Counted from the first letter of the stretch, positions 36,553 through 49,370 are shown. The stretch is DNA of 64,000 bases from Tetmemena sp. SeJ-2015 (GCA_027382625.1 JAJKFJ010021735.1:62001-126000), one strand, 5' to 3'. Notes: a model not told the origin generated them from the letters alone. Made by a program: numbers and translations.

Positions 36553-39509
36553 TCATGAATAGGCTTAATCTTCGAAATTTGGTTATTGCTTGAGCCCTAA
36601 GCTTGTCTACCTTATAAATTAGACTTGGACCTGCTCTCTTAACCAGGCATATTCCCATTCCTAATCAAAATATCTCATAAAAACTAATTATATTCCTTTA
36701 AGCGATTCCAGAGATTGAGCCACTCCTTCTTCTCTAGTGCTGGCCACCTATTTGCTGAAGGCTTATAGTCGCTAACTTGAACTCTTAGTCAATATTTTGT
36801 AGAATGTTTGTAGAGTTCTTATTATAGAATCCAAATATAAGAAATAGTCTTATTGCTGCTGAGCATGTGGAATTACTTTTTTTCGTTGAAATTATTAGCT
36901 TAAGCAGGGGAGTCAGCAATTGTCTGTATCGTTCTTTAGTTGGAGAGATAGTCATGCTTCTTCAAACTGAACTGCGCTCCCTGTCTATTCATGAACTCAT
37001 TGACTTGCCAAGGAGCAGATTAAACAAAGCAACAACAATATTTTATATATCTGATTTTAAAAGATGGATCTTGGTAAACTTAGTTCTTTCTCTTATCAGC
37101 AGTTTGCATTACGCTTCTCCTTGCAGACTCTAGCACCTCTTGCCCAGCAGGTAATGGCTTCTTTATTTCTGGCTTTTTGAGACCAGGCTTCACCTCATTC
37201 AACTGAGCGCAGAATGTATTATTCTCTTCTATATCCTTCTCAATGATCTCCAAGAATTAAAGTATTTGTAATTAGATTGTATTCTTATAATTGCTTGTCG
37301 ATCATGATCTACATGGCGTTCTTTATTCTCTCCACAAAGTATGGATCGAATTCTCCAGTGTTGTCATCACCCAAGACGTGACTCACTACTCCTATCAGCA
37401 ACTAACCCCTGCAGACTATGGTAACGAGCTTCTTAGCCTTGAAATGCTCCTTATGCTTTCTTGCCAGTTTCTCCTTCCAACCCTCTGTTGGGTCGTCCTT
37501 TCTGCTCCTAATCTCTATCTCATTTATAACAAAACTATCTTTAAGTAATTCATTCCCAAATGTTTCATCTATTAAATACAAGCTTCTTGAACTCTTTGTC
37601 AAGCTTCTGGTTCTGTGACTGCTATTGTGTGTTTGTGTTAGCTGCAGCTCCTTTCTTGCCAGTTGAGTTTTTATCTACTTTACTGTGCCTCTCTGTGCCA
37701 CTGGCTTCTGAGTCTCTTACATGCCCATCCTCATCCTCCTCTTCTTCATCATACTAAAAGAATGAGTAAGATTGTATAATTAAGATCAGAGTCATGATTG
37801 CCTCTTGCTTTAGCATTCTCATCTTCATCTTTGCTGTCTTCATCCAGTTTCATGAAGGTGCCTTGCTCAATTATAGCCTGCACATATTCATCATCAGCCT
37901 CAATAAGAAATCAAAGAGAAATCGATAGAGTTAAAATTTTGTCAAGGCTGACAGTTGCAGAGAGGTCATCAACCACATCATCAGCATCCTCTGCGTCACT
38001 CTGATAACCTTGCTTTAAGAATGACTTGGAATCTTTCTACTTTTCTAGAGTGTTTGAAGTCAGCCCAGACACACTACTCAATATACCAGTTGGGTCATCT
38101 TGTAATCCAATCAATCCACCACCCATCGCATTCTAGTTTTGAGAATTCTTCTCCTGCCCTTAATCATTATAAAAAATAACATTCTCTGGCTATGAGTCAA
38201 CACCATATTCTCTTTTAGCGAGAGTGTTCCTTGTGTTCAAGTAGAAGTAGTCCATGATAGTTTCCTCAGTTGCGGAAGAAGCCCTCTCGAACAAGTCGTT
38301 CATGTTGCAAACTCTGATCAAGGCATTTAAGTACACACTCTCCAAGGAGTTCACCACCTTGAATCCCCTGAAGAACATGGAAGCCAAAAATAGTAATATT
38401 GATTAATTAAAGCCCCTTCTATAAGCAGGGTCTGGTCCTTTAGAGTTAGAAGCTCATTTATTTGAGACATGTCGTCATAAACAGCGTTGAGGAACTCACT
38501 TGCATCCATCAGCAGTTTCTCAGACAAGTTTGCTAAACTCAAGTGGCTGAGTGAACTTGAGGATGAAGCCAAACTGTAGGGGTTGGTGAGAATCTAAGGT
38601 ACGACAAGTGGTGTCACTCCTAAATTACTGCCTGCGAAAGTTATTAAGATAGAGATATAAACAAGGAAGTTGAATCTGAGGGTAGGTTAGGAAGAGCATG
38701 CACCTGCACTTGATAGAAGAGAGTAGTGAAAACTTAATTCAGCCTCGCATTTATCTTCACTAGTTCGTCTCTTTAGTTATTAAATACTTAAATTATTAAG
38801 TATTATATGAAGCTGCTTTGCTTCTTGTCTAAGATATCCACAAAGCCTCCCTTCATAAAGAGTTCGAGATGATGTCTAGCTTCGTGAGCAGCACTCTTTG
38901 CTATATTGTCTGGAACTATGAATGGCAAGATTATTACAATCAGCAAGTATAAATCAGAAAAATTGAGAGCTTCATATTTAAAAACAACTTCTCCTCCTTA
39001 ATCTCTGCAAAAGAAGCCTTGAAAAGATTCTCATTTACAGCAGCTCCATTTTATTTCTGCTAATTGTAAATCTGAATTAGAAATATAAATCTCTTGTAGT
39101 AAATATTAATGAAGATAATTAATCTTTGAGACATCAGTGAGTGGCCTGACTTTAACAGTGTTGATCTTTGCCTCTCTCTGCGCTTCTGCATTAGCTGAAG
39201 AGCCATTTTAGTTAATCATTTGGAAAGCAAATATAGAAGTCTCCTCGCCCATGACACTTTTAGAGACGCTTGAGCAAGCGAGAAGCACGCCTTTTAGTTT
39301 TTGAAATTTCTGCACCTTTTAAGCATTGGGTGGGAAACTGTAAATAAGCTATAAGAAGAGTAAGTCAAAAGAACTAGTAGCTATATAACAAATTTAATTA
39401 CCGGCTCTTCTCCTTCGTCTTTGGCTGTGTGAAGTAGGAGCGCTGCGAATTCAAAGCTATTGAAATTTCTAGTCTTGAGAGTTGCCAAGTGCTCGCTCTG
39501 TTTTGCCAT
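36553..39509 (-). CDS. Unknown protein, possible CCZ1/longin-type
   Basis: Start ATG at 39509 (MAKQSEHLATLKTRNFNSFE), intron at 39349-39401, stop TGA at 36553. The first 250 residues (ending SFPPNAQKVQKFQKLKGVLL and later AAHEARHHLELFMKGGFVD) recall the longin-like start of CCZ1/INTU/HPS4 proteins. That is only an impression from the order of an acidic EEP turn, a YSFPP strand and helices. The middle (38590-38220) is well-folded helical sequence (LSEKLLMDASEFLNAVYDDM; YLNALIRVCNMNDLFERA). It is followed by an acidic stretch, a basic helical block (WKEKLARKHKEHFKAKKL) and a Trp-rich C-terminus (WPALEKKEWLNLWNRLKEYF). IESs with pointers GGCTT and ATAT are visible, and others are implied. Confidence 0.5.
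38381..38414 (-). other. IES, pointer GGCTT (29 nt)
   Basis: Plus-strand AAGCC at 38381 and 38410. Removal gives LLIEGASMFFRGFKVVN on the minus strand. Confidence 0.8.
39349..39401 (-). other. GT-AG intron (53 nt)
   Basis: On the minus strand GTAATT...TTATAG. Splicing gives AKDEGEEPLIYSFPPNA. Confidence 0.8.
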
Positions 39510-39666
39510 TTAAAAATTTATATATTTAAATTTGCACAAATAATCTCAATAAGCATTTTTAGATCTTAGAGAGAAATATTTCTTCTTTATTCTTTGTAAA
39601 ACTTACTTATTATCTCTAATTTGAATCGGAAAAGAAAATCATTTGATTATTGTATTTTTCTATTTG

Positions 39667-41182
39667 ATGGCAGCAACAGCAGCAGCTGTTCATAAAATCA
39701 AGCTCTACTTGAGCTACTACCCCAAGTCAACTACTGTCGTTGGCATCTACTTGCTCTTTCTCCTCTACAGCAGGTATAAGAACTCACAACTCACTAAACT
39801 CCAACTCCACTATTCAAGTTAAGCTCCTCTCATCAAGAATTTAATTATCATCTATATCTTAATAAATATTTTATTAGTTTAAGAAACTGGTATTGAAATC
39901 CCAGCTTACATCCATGGTAAGACAACTATCTCACACTCTAATTAATTTAGCACTTCAGGCCTAGTCTGTTCCTGCCGAACTGTCATTTCTAAACTGCACT
40001 TGTTCCACTAACTGGGAAGATCATTCGCCAAATCAATCCTGTGAAGTTCAAGCGAGAAGTTTATAAGTTTCATGATGGAGGGTAGACTGCCTTGGACTGG
40101 GTTGATGAACAGGCTTTGAATCTAAGAAACTTCCAGCCTCCCGTAACTAATTAGACACATAGATTTATTCATTATAAATATATTAACGCTGCAAGAGTTT
40201 AAGCCTATAGTGGTAGTGATGCCAGGACTCAACAGTAACAATAACGAAATTTATGTACTCAACTTACTCCTTGAGGCCAAGAGAAGAGGCTATCTATAAA
40301 TTGCTTTATCTAATTATAATTCTATTCTTATATTTATCTAGCAGTGGTCTTAAACTACAGAGGAGCTTCAGACTTGCCACTCACAGTAAGAATCTGAATA
40401 TTTTGTAACACGCCAACTTATAGACACCTCTGCTCTACTGCGCAGCTTCAACAGATGATGTGAGAGAGCCAATAAACCATATCTACAGAAACTATTGCTG
40501 CAACTCTGAGGGCAAGCAAATCAGAAAGCTTTTCCTGATTGGTAACTCTATGGGTGGCAACCTAGTCGCAAACTATTTGGGTGAGGAGGGTGAAAGCCTA
40601 CAGCAGATGGAGCTAAACTTTGGGGGTTCAGTTCTCAACTAGAAGCCTAAGATGAAAGTAACAGCTGCCGTTTGTGTGTAGCCAACCATGCGAATGTGGG
40701 AAACCTCAGCTTAGATTTAAAAGTCTCTCTATGGAATTTATGATAAGGTTATTGGTAATGCACTCATCAACAAAGTCATAAAGCACCAAGAAGCACTTGC
40801 TGTTCATTACAAGTAAGAGCTTAATATAGACTTGAAAGTGCTGCTACCTAAGATTAAGACAGTCACTGAGTTCGATGAACATATCACATCCAAGGCTTTT
40901 GGATATGGGAATAGTGAAATCTACTACAAGCAGGCTTCTTGCGTCAATAAAATCCCCACAATCGTGAATCCTACTTTCTTCTTAATGGCCAAAGACGATC
41001 CAGTGATAGGAGAGAAGAGCATAGATTATGACACATGCAAAAAGAATCCCAATGTTCTTTTAGGAGTCACCAATTTTGGAGGCCACTTGGGCTATTTTGA
41101 AAAATTCCCAACTCTTGAATAATGGTTTGTCAAGCCTGTCTTTGAATTTTTAGCTCAAGTTGATGCTAATTTAATAGATTGA
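39667..41182 (+). CDS. ABHD1/2/3-type alpha/beta hydrolase
   Basis: N-terminal membrane anchor (GIYLLFLLYSR), then the family block RPSLFLPNCHFQTAL, followed by KREVYKFHDGGQTALDW. The strand IVVVMPGLNSNNNE precedes RGYLAVVLNYRGASDLPLT and the nucleophile elbow LIGNSMGGNLVANYLG (catalytic Ser). The acid lies in FLMAKDDPVI and the His in FGGHLGYFEKF near the C-terminus. Start 39667, stop TGA at 41180; about 430 residues after removing insertions, normal for the family. The closest group is YheT/ABHD1-3 lipases and esterases, likely acting on lipids at membranes. One intron (40386-40423) and an IES (40291-40340) are clear. Frame changes near 39840-39960 and 40150-40200 mark two or three more. 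Confidence 0.93.
40291..40340 (+). other. IES, pointer TATCTA (44 nt)
   Basis: TATCTA at 40291 and 40335. Removal gives RRGYLAVVLNYRGASDL, the conserved ABHD strand. Confidence 0.92.
40386..40423 (+). other. GT-AG intron (38 nt)
   Basis: GTAAGA...TTATAG. Splicing gives SDLPLTTPLLYCAASTDDV. Confidence 0.9.
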
Positions 41183-41311
41183 AATAGTTTATTTTTTTAT
41201 CGAGCAGGTAAAATTAAATTCATTTTTCATTTATTGATGTTAAGTTTTAACATTTAAAATATTCCTAAAGTCCTTTTGTTGGTAATTACAGAAAAGTAGA
41301 TGAGAATAAAA

Positions 41312-44300
41312 TCATAAATTTAAGTATCTCTCTATGATATTCCTTAGTTACTTTACTTCTCTTTACTGTATCTTTTCATGTGTTTTAATTGTCTTTATGA
41401 TCCTATATGCAGCGAGGTAATGTCTCTATGCTTCTGAGAATTCCTTAACTTCCTCAAAAATATCTCCGATTTCTTTATTTATCAGCACTTACATATATTT
41501 GTCTTCAAAATTTGGCTACCCCCAAATCAAATCCAGGGACAATTCTAAGATCTTTAGAGCCTCATCATGCTATCCAATTTTACGCAAAATTTAACTCTTC
41601 CAGATAAACACTCTTCAAATTAAACACATGTGTATACTACTATAACTAAATGAGTTTACAGACCTCAGAAAACATTTGATTGGCTTTCTGGTTGAATCAA
41701 ATTTCAAAAGCTCAATTATTTTATCTGGAGTGTAGTTCTTTCACATACTCTTTATTCTACTCATAATTATGAGCTTGCTTTATTGCTATGTGCATTTCTA
41801 TCTTATGTTGACTAAAAATATCTTCTTCATTCATTCTCCTCGCTTGTTTCTTAGAGTTATCTTAGCTAGAAATTCGCAATACTATTCAAGAAGATTTTTC
41901 TTAGTAATTTCTTGGATAGAAAATAGCCCACTCTCCTATTCAGCATTTATGCTTTGCTATCTATCCATAAAATCAGTAAATCGTGATGGGGTGGAGGTTA
42001 TATATCCAAGTTTAAATTGTTTTTACAGTCCTCTTAAGAGCTAATTATTAACTTAAGTAAAATGAAAATATATGAATTAGACTCATTGAATCTCTCCAAG
42101 TCTAGAAAGTGTATCTGCAATGAGTAACTGCAAATCTCTGATCTCAACTCTTGAATTAAAAATTAAAACAAATTACTTTCCTTCTCAATCTTAGTTTAAT
42201 CATATGACTTGAATCATTAATTCTATAGATCAATAACTTATTAGAGCTTTAACTCTTGATAGAATATCTGAAGTTCTAAGGTGTATATCCTAAGCTTTAA
42301 GTTTATAATTCTCACATCTTCTGAATCCATAATGTTCGCCAATTATGTTGCAGATTCAATATACTCCTAAGCCAAAGTTAATCTTCCTCCTTACTTTAAA
42401 TAGGCGTCAGCAATTTCAATTAGGATCTCTATTTCTCTTATTTAAGCTAAAGGGATTTTGTCTCGCATGCTTACGGATTTTATGAATGAGAGTCCCTCAG
42501 GAATGGATTATCTCTATTATGTTTGTTGGGTATTTTTCCTGAAGAAGAAAGATTACTTTTTCTACACATTCTCATTATCTTCGTCTTCGAAAACTAAAGT
42601 GGCAAGATTTGTAATTTTAAATAAAGAAAATTTAATGTTTTAAAGAGCTTCAGACTCTAAACCATCATCTTTAAACAAAAATTAACCTTAAAAATTTCAA
42701 AATGATAAGTTACTTATCTTCTTCTTAATTAAATTCAATGGTCCTTAAGTACCTAATGCTCTTATCTAATTTTTGAATTGCAGTAGCGAAGAGACCTAAA
42801 TGATTTAAAGCTAGGCCAAGATTATAGTACAGATCTGAGAGCAATTCTGCATCGTCATCGGTTATTTGATAATAGCTAGTGATCTGAGTATCCTAGAAGA
42901 TCGACTCCGACTAATTTCTAATTGGGTTTCTAATAAGGAATAGCTTGATTTTAATAAAGCCCGAAGTGAAATATAAAAATAATCTCATTTAAATCCTTCA
43001 ATTTCTACCAGTCTTCAACTTCCTTAAAATGTGAGATTATGAGTTGCAAGTATCTTAACTTTTATTACGGCTTCTCTTATACTGCAAGTAGGTTTTCTTA
43101 GAAAAAGTCTTTCCTTTATCTGAAAAGCGATTGGAAGTCTCTTACAAAGTCTTTATAGTGCTCTAATGAGAAGAAATCTTTGGCTTTGTTTATTATGACA
43201 ACTCTAGTTTGAACGATCTAAGTCATCTCTTATAAAATAGCCTCGCTCTCTCCACTCAAACCTGCTTTAAGATTAAATTTAAAAGATAGCACTGGGATAT
43301 CTTTGTGAGGAAATATATTGTTTCTATAGATAACTCACCATATATTTCTTTGGCGATATGGAGGCTAGAAAAAAGCAATTTCAAAGCCTCTTTAAAAGAT
43401 ATAAAGATACTAAAATGAAAATTAAACTTTGTATCTGAAATTGAACTTGCATTCTTTTTGAATTAATTTAGCTTTCAGCCTGAGAATTTCAAGCATCATA
43501 AATTTCTAATCACAGGCATCTTTAGCTCTATCTAGTTCAATAAGTGCATTTTTACTTTACATCTATACAGCTCTTATTGCCTTTATATAAAGGATTCTAG
43601 CCACCCAATGATTATCTACAACAGGCTTGTTGTAGATATTCTTTGACTTATCTTCGGCCTTTAGATTCTCACTCTCTATGCTCTGATGCCTTTCTCTTTC
43701 GCTCAATGTTCTTTCGAGAGACTGTGGTAGTAGCAAAGCTAACTTCTTCTTCTCTAAAGTTTTCTATCTCTCAACTTCCCCATTTACTTCAATAGTAAGA
43801 TGGAAGAGCTCTTTATCTACAGCATGGTAATTTTAGTCTCGAAAGTTCTTTTGAAGTTCTAAAATTTTCAGAATGATTGCCAGGGCTTTGCAATTAAATC
43901 TCTATTGTAATCTGCTTATGAGCTCTCCAACTCTTTCTAAAGATTTCCATTCTTTCTACCTTTCAAATTAATCTAGAAGTCTTCTAACTGTAATGTCAAA
44001 ATAGTGGTACAAGTATTCTTCTATGAGAAACGAATTAAATTTAGATGAGTCTGATAAACTCTTGTACCTTAGTTTATAGAGATGATTTAATTAAGTTCAA
44101 GAGGTTCTCTGAAAATATGCGATGTCCATCACTCTTTACTCTGCTTATGATAAATTTTAATGAAATTAGAAAATAGAAGATATCTTCTAATAAGAAAGAA
44201 TTGCTTATCATAGTTCTGTCTGCAGACCTTAATTGAGATTTAGTTTATGTCTCTTCAGCGCGATTATTCTCAAGAATAGATGATCCACTTTCCTCTCTCT

Positions 44301-45246
44301 TTGAAATTTTCTCTCCGTTTTCTCTAGAAGAGCTCTCAGACTGTTATTCAAATTTGATATTGGGACTTGCATTAGAAGGCTATCTGCTGAAGTAATTGGA
44401 TATCTATTCATTTCCTGATGAACTCTTGACCAATTTAATTTCTCCTCTTTCCTCCCTTGCTTTTGGAATTATGATCTTCAAACTCTCTTGAGATTTATAG
44501 ATGAGTGACTTTCCGAATGTGGTCAGCCTTACCTAAAACTCCTCATCTAATTAAAGCGAGCTCAAATTCAAGTCTCCATGATAAATCCCCTTGCTTTAAA
44601 GTTCAGCTAAAATTTGCAGGCACTAATAGATCAGGTAAATAAACTTCTCCTCTGTGAATATTAGCTAGCTAGGTGTTTGCTTTAACTTGCCCTCTTGGTT
44701 TATATTTAAAGGGGCGGCATCCATCAAGGTTTAAATGCTGTGAGCATATACTCTCTTAAAATGAAGATAGGCGTCTAGCTGCAAGGAGTTTGGAGATTAT
44801 TGAGTTCTAGATACAAAGAAAACTTCATTAATTTCCTCTGATCCACATTTTAAGCAGCCTTCCATTTAGTTTAAATTAAAATGAGTTAGATAAGAGCTGC
44901 AGATAAAAAGCTGAGTGCTAGGATAGAGATAGTAAGTGCGTGTAGATGATACTTAGCTCATACTTCTTTCCATCTTGTAATAACAGCTCGTAAATAAAAA
45001 GCCCTTGATAGTTATCATGTCTTATCTTTCGAAGGATAAAATCAGTATCAGTAAAAATCTGCATCTTCAAAAAGGAGTGCAGTTAACTCAAGCTTGCGAC
45101 TCTTTAAAGTCTGTCATATATTAAACGGCTGAAGTTCTCGAACATTTGTAAAATAATAATTGTTTCGGTCTATAAATCTAATAAGCATTGTTTAGAAACT
45201 AGTCTTAGCTTCTAGAGTTTTCTTTCTATAGTTTAAGCTTCATCAT
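41312..45246 (-). CDS. Kinase-like domain plus TPR repeats (pseudokinase)
   Basis: Minus-strand gene of about 1,200 codons. The N-terminal part (45145-44500) carries a kinase-like fold: IRHDNYQGLFIYELLLQDGK, TEEKFIYLIYQCLQILAELQ, SKGIYHGDLNLSSLQLDEE, FQVRLTTFGKSLIYKS. The HRD motif is HGD, the metal-binding Asn is Ser and DFG is TFG, so catalysis is doubtful. The long C-terminal part is helical with tetratricopeptide-like repeats, clearest near 42840-42740 (LYYNLGLALNHLGLFATAIQ). It ends SEAQRHYLAAYRIIKTIK... with TGA at 41312. Start is uncertain (ATG pair at 45246/45243, or 45145). Many frame changes inside 41.6-44.4 kb were not resolved. Confidence 0.65.
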
Positions 45247-45507
45247 CACTTTAGCTTTTTGATGATAAATATTAATCAAAAAAATTAAATTAATGTCGTG
45301 CATAATAGGATTCACATACTTATTAAGTCTATTCGTGTAAAGCGACGAAGGATTAAAACTCTTTCCTTAATACTTTTATGGGAGATTCATGATTACTAAT
45401 CAGCAGATTAAAAATAAATAACAGATTTTATCCTTAGTGATTAGTAATCTCTATAATTGAATCTGACACTCTCTGTTCTTCGATTATACCTTTATCAACA
45501 TTTAACA

Positions 45508-46266
45508 TCATAAATATTTTTTTTTATTTTGAAGGTCTGCATTTTTGTTTTATGAGTTATCTTCGCCAGTATTTGAACTGTGACTCTTACTCTTGCTCTA
45601 ACTACTTGCTTCATTTGAATCCTTCAGACCTTAATTGCTTAGCTTGAGGTTTTAATTTAGAGTTCCAGCTAGACTGATCTTGCTATCAATTTGATAGGAA
45701 TTATTGATCATATACATAGGACTTAAGGGATCTACTCTCTTGTTGTTGGAGATATTACTTTACTGCTTATCTTTAAACTTCTGCGTGTCTACGTTAAGAA
45801 AGTGAAAATTATTAATTTAAAGTTAAAGATGTTAAGCATATTTTGATCTTTACTGGTCTTATATTGCTGAAATTATAACTTAGAAGTTTCATAGAAAATT
45901 ATTGAAGTAGAGCAATACTTAATTTTCTTTTAGCTTACTTTCACTTAGCTATCTTTCATTTGCTCATTTTAAATACTTAACCATGGATTTTAATTATTTA
46001 TTAATTTCTCATCAGACAAAAATATTTCTTCATGAGAATCTTCATCTCTTTCTGTGATATGAGTGAGTTCAAGCCCCTTTTCTTATTTACTTTACTCTTT
46101 GGTCTATAAGTTTTCCATTGTCTTTAAATTTGAGTGATTTTAGGGCAAGTTATTTCTCTAGAACTCCTCAATCAACTTCTTTTGGATTTCTTGTGCAGTA
46201 AACTTAAAATTTAAACTTCCTCGTTGTTTTCTCTTTCTTCTTGGTCGTAGTTTGTTTGTTTCCCAT
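45508..46266 (-). CDS. Small hydrophilic protein, candidate N-myristoylated
   Basis: Starts MGNKQTTTKKKEKTTRKFTA at 46266. Gly-2 with a small/basic N-terminus fits an N-myristoylation signal. The body is charged and Asn/Gln-rich (QEIQKKLIEEFQRNNLPQ; SHEEIFLSDEKLINNQNPW) and the C-terminus Ser-rich (DSNEASSQSKSKSHSSN), stop TGA at 45508. A 13-nt pointer-flanked insertion at 46199-46218 must be removed to keep the frame; another insertion lies near 45780-45930. Probably peripheral membrane; function unknown. Confidence 0.55.
46199..46218 (-). other. Ultra-short IES, pointer AAGTTTA (13 nt)
   Basis: Plus-strand TAAACTT at 46199 and 46212, only 6 nt apart. Removing 13 nt gives TTRKFTAQEIQKKLIEEF; keeping it leads to TGA after 11 more codons. 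Confidence 0.65.
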
Positions 46267-46822
46267 TTTACAATATATACTGAAATGTTATTAAATTTAG
46301 CAATCCTACTACTTCTATTTTTGAATATATCTTTTAATTATTCTAACTCAAATTTTTATCTGCTAATAACTTCGGGAAGGTTAACTCAAAACTAATTTTG
46401 GTAGTTTATTTATTATTTCGCTTATGAGAAAAAGATTTAATCGAGAGAAAAAAGCAATCCTTAAACATTATATTTACACCTTTAATTTAAGGTTAATAAA
46501 ATATCAAATGAATGTAATCAGAAATTTTAGCTTCAATTCAATTTTAAAATAGAAGAGAATGAATGTTTTAATTCAAAGTTATAATGATCTAATTCTAGTA
46601 GTATTACTTCTCTCAAAAAACAGATGTCATTTTTCAAAATAGAGTTATCATTTAAATATGAAAACAAGTTTAACTAAATTTTGATTCATTCCATAATTTG
46701 AATTGTTTTCTTCGGTCTATTCTTATTATGTTTTCTATCTTTTACTTTACTTCATTGCACTTTTAAGTTTTCTTGTTCATATTTCAGAGTAAAATGTAAG
46801 TGGTTTTTGTAAAAACGGGAAA
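46267..46822. other. AT-rich spacer
   Basis: Nothing recognisable; very AT-rich. Confidence 0.4.
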
Positions 46823-48855
46823 TCAGCCAATGAAACTTATACTGAATCTATCAAAAGGGTATTTTTAGCAGCGATGATAAGTTATGACGACTATTAAAGC
46901 TTAAAGGAGGAGATTTTCTAATTATTCTTCATTTTGAAACTATCTCAAGCCATATGGATTTCTGGCAAAGGCAGATTTATACTGTCTCTCAAATCAGTAA
47001 GAACAAAAATTCAACAAAAAAGTCACTTATGTGTTTGTTTAATAAAGGTACCGAATTTCCTTCCTATCAATGTTGTTAGGTTCTAATAATTAAATTTTTT
47101 GTGTTAATAGCATAGGAATTTAAGTGTTCTTGAGTTTCAAGGCTAATATACCTAAATTAAGTTGATCTTTAGAGTATCAACCTTTTTCATAATAATTTTC
47201 TCTAACTAATTAAATTCAATGTCTACATTTTTCCCTCCCTTATCCTCTACTTAAATTATTATAATTAAAGTTTTCTATGATTAAAATTTTTGATTTTCTT
47301 ATTTTCACAAGTTGACCCAGCTTTATATTATGGTTCTGATACATTTGTGCTTTCTGCTGGAGAATCGGATTATTTGTTGCTTTCTTCAAATAAGAACCTG
47401 ACTTTTTTCTGCTTCTTCTCTTTGAATAACTTATAATAGTATAATATGGCACAAATTATTATTTGTAATTGAATTTGTTGTCTCTTTTCTTGCTCTTCTT
47501 CTCGCTTGGCTTTCTTTTCTTGATGTATAGACACTAAACGCTCCGTCTATATTATAAGAAATTGGTTGTGGATATCTAAATTAAAAATGAAAATGATGTG
47601 ATACTCTTAGCATTCAGTTAATATATTAAGGTAATTTTCCCTATAAGTCTCCACGGAACCTGCGTTTTTCCTATAACTCTAGACGGATTGTGTAATAATA
47701 AAAAAAAACTAAGTTAAAAGAAAAGTGCGCACGTCAAGAAGTTCTTTTTGAATTTGAAAGAGAAGAACAATTATTTCGTTTGATAATGAAAGAAGAATCT
47801 CATGAGTTAATCAACGACCTTATTTGTCAAATTGTCCACAAATTAAAGAGCCAGAGGGATGAGTTCATTGCACAATTCTCCGTAATGGTTTAAACCTGTC
47901 ATTCGATGCAAGGATATCTTGGTATCAAGCGCTAACTAAAGAAAGGCGTAGTCTTTCACAGTATTTCTGTCCTAATCTGACTTCAATGATTTTTAAAGCT
48001 CAATTAGTTTCTTAAATTGCTCGTTTGAGGGGAGGATGTCCAAAAAGTATCGCAAGCGTTTCGTAAACCTTAACTCTCATTAAGAAAATTAATCTCAGAG
48101 AGATAAATAATAATAGGCTTAGCAATCTTCTTGACTTTTCTCCCATCCTTTCTTACACTTAACGACTCCAGAGACTTGCTTTATCCCAAGTGCAATCTCA
48201 CAAAATTTAATCTTTAATAAATAGTGTAGCAATCTTAGCATTAACTATTCATGCTCAGCCTTGCCTAAAATATGGTTGATAGTATCCACAATTTATTCCC
48301 TCCTTCCCAGTCTTACTAAGTCACAGAGCTTTCTCAGGCGGCCTATTCTTCTTATGTTTTTATCATTAGGCACGAAATACTGCTTTCGATTGAGGGCTCT
48401 TTGAAGAAATTAAGATTTCATTTATATTCTTTATGAGTGAAGAATAGTAACTCCAATCATTCCATATTCCTCCTTTATAATTTTAATGAGGCCTAAGAAA
48501 TCTTCGCTGTATCTACTTCCCTCCATGTACTAATTGTATCGATGAAAAATAAATAACTTATATTTTAATTTAAGTCTTTTTATTTATGAGAGTCATCACT
48601 ATCATTATCAATTAATCTGAGAAGGTTTTCACGGGATCTACTTCTCGGTAACCTAATTTATCCTTCACCTCCTCTTATATCGTTCCTTGACTCTTAAGCT
48701 TGATTATTTAAATAGAATCCGTTTAGTTCTCCTTCAAAAAATTCCTTTTTTCAAAAGGGAGTTTATAATTTTGATTTTCTAGGGAAATTCCTTTTCGAGA
48801 TGATGCAGACCTAGGGATTGCAAGGACGACTCTTCCTCTGGTTTTATCTACTCAT
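46823..48855 (-). CDS. Unknown protein, helical then basic
   Basis: Probable start ATG at 48855 (MSRQNQRKSRPCNP), stop TGA at 46823. An Arg/Ser-rich N-terminus (LPRSRSRENLLRLIDNDSDD) is followed by a clearly folded helical region from 48540 to 47800. It contains EDFLGLIKIIKEEYGMIGV, ALNRKQYFVPNDKNIRRIG, GKAEHEQLMLRLLHYLLKI and FKKLIELQKSLKSDQDRN. A Lys/Gln-rich segment (about 47510-47250) and a final helical piece near 46830-46990 (NPYGLRQFQNEEQLENLLLQ) follow. Two frames compete between 47520 and 47220. Not recognised. No membrane segments. Confidence 0.55.
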
Positions 48856-49068
48856 TATCCGGAAATATCTATTAAGAAGAAGAAGATGAGGATGACGAGG
48901 ATGAGGATGAGAATGAAGATGCAATATAAAATAATTCTATCATAAAAATAAAGATTATTAGTATTCTCTTTGATTTGTAACAAAAATTTAAATTAATAAA
49001 TAAAATATAATGCAAGATTTTTAGTTGGGAAAAAATGTTAAAAAATAAACGATTTTAATATCTAAAAC

Positions 49069-49370
49069 TCATATTTTAATTTTTTATTCTATTTTTGAGT
49101 AAATCTTTTTAAATTTACATTGGAGATCTTTAGAGAAATTCTCACATTAAATACCTAATTATTATTTTTAAGATGCATCTTGAAAGCTGTCTATTCTTTC
49201 ATTAGAGCCTTCTATGAGATAATATTTAAGAAATAATGAGTTAATTGGGGCGATTAGCTTATCGTTCTTGGCCTGTCGTAATCTGGTATAAGGATTTTAA
49301 AGAGCTTAGAATGAAGATCTAAATGCGTCATAGTTATCCTCTGGATTGAAAATTTACTAGTTAAAAATAA
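49069..49370 (-). CDS. 3' coding segment of an unknown gene
   Basis: On the minus strand a frame from about 49370 to TGA at 49069 reads FNPEDNYDAFRSSFQALQNP, then RLRQAKNDKLIAPINSLFLK, then KYYLIEGSNERIDSFQDAS. It looks like the C-terminal MDS of a gene. Its upstream part may lie in the left arm of the inverted repeat, whose outward frame has the same direction, but I could not connect the two. Confidence 0.4.
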
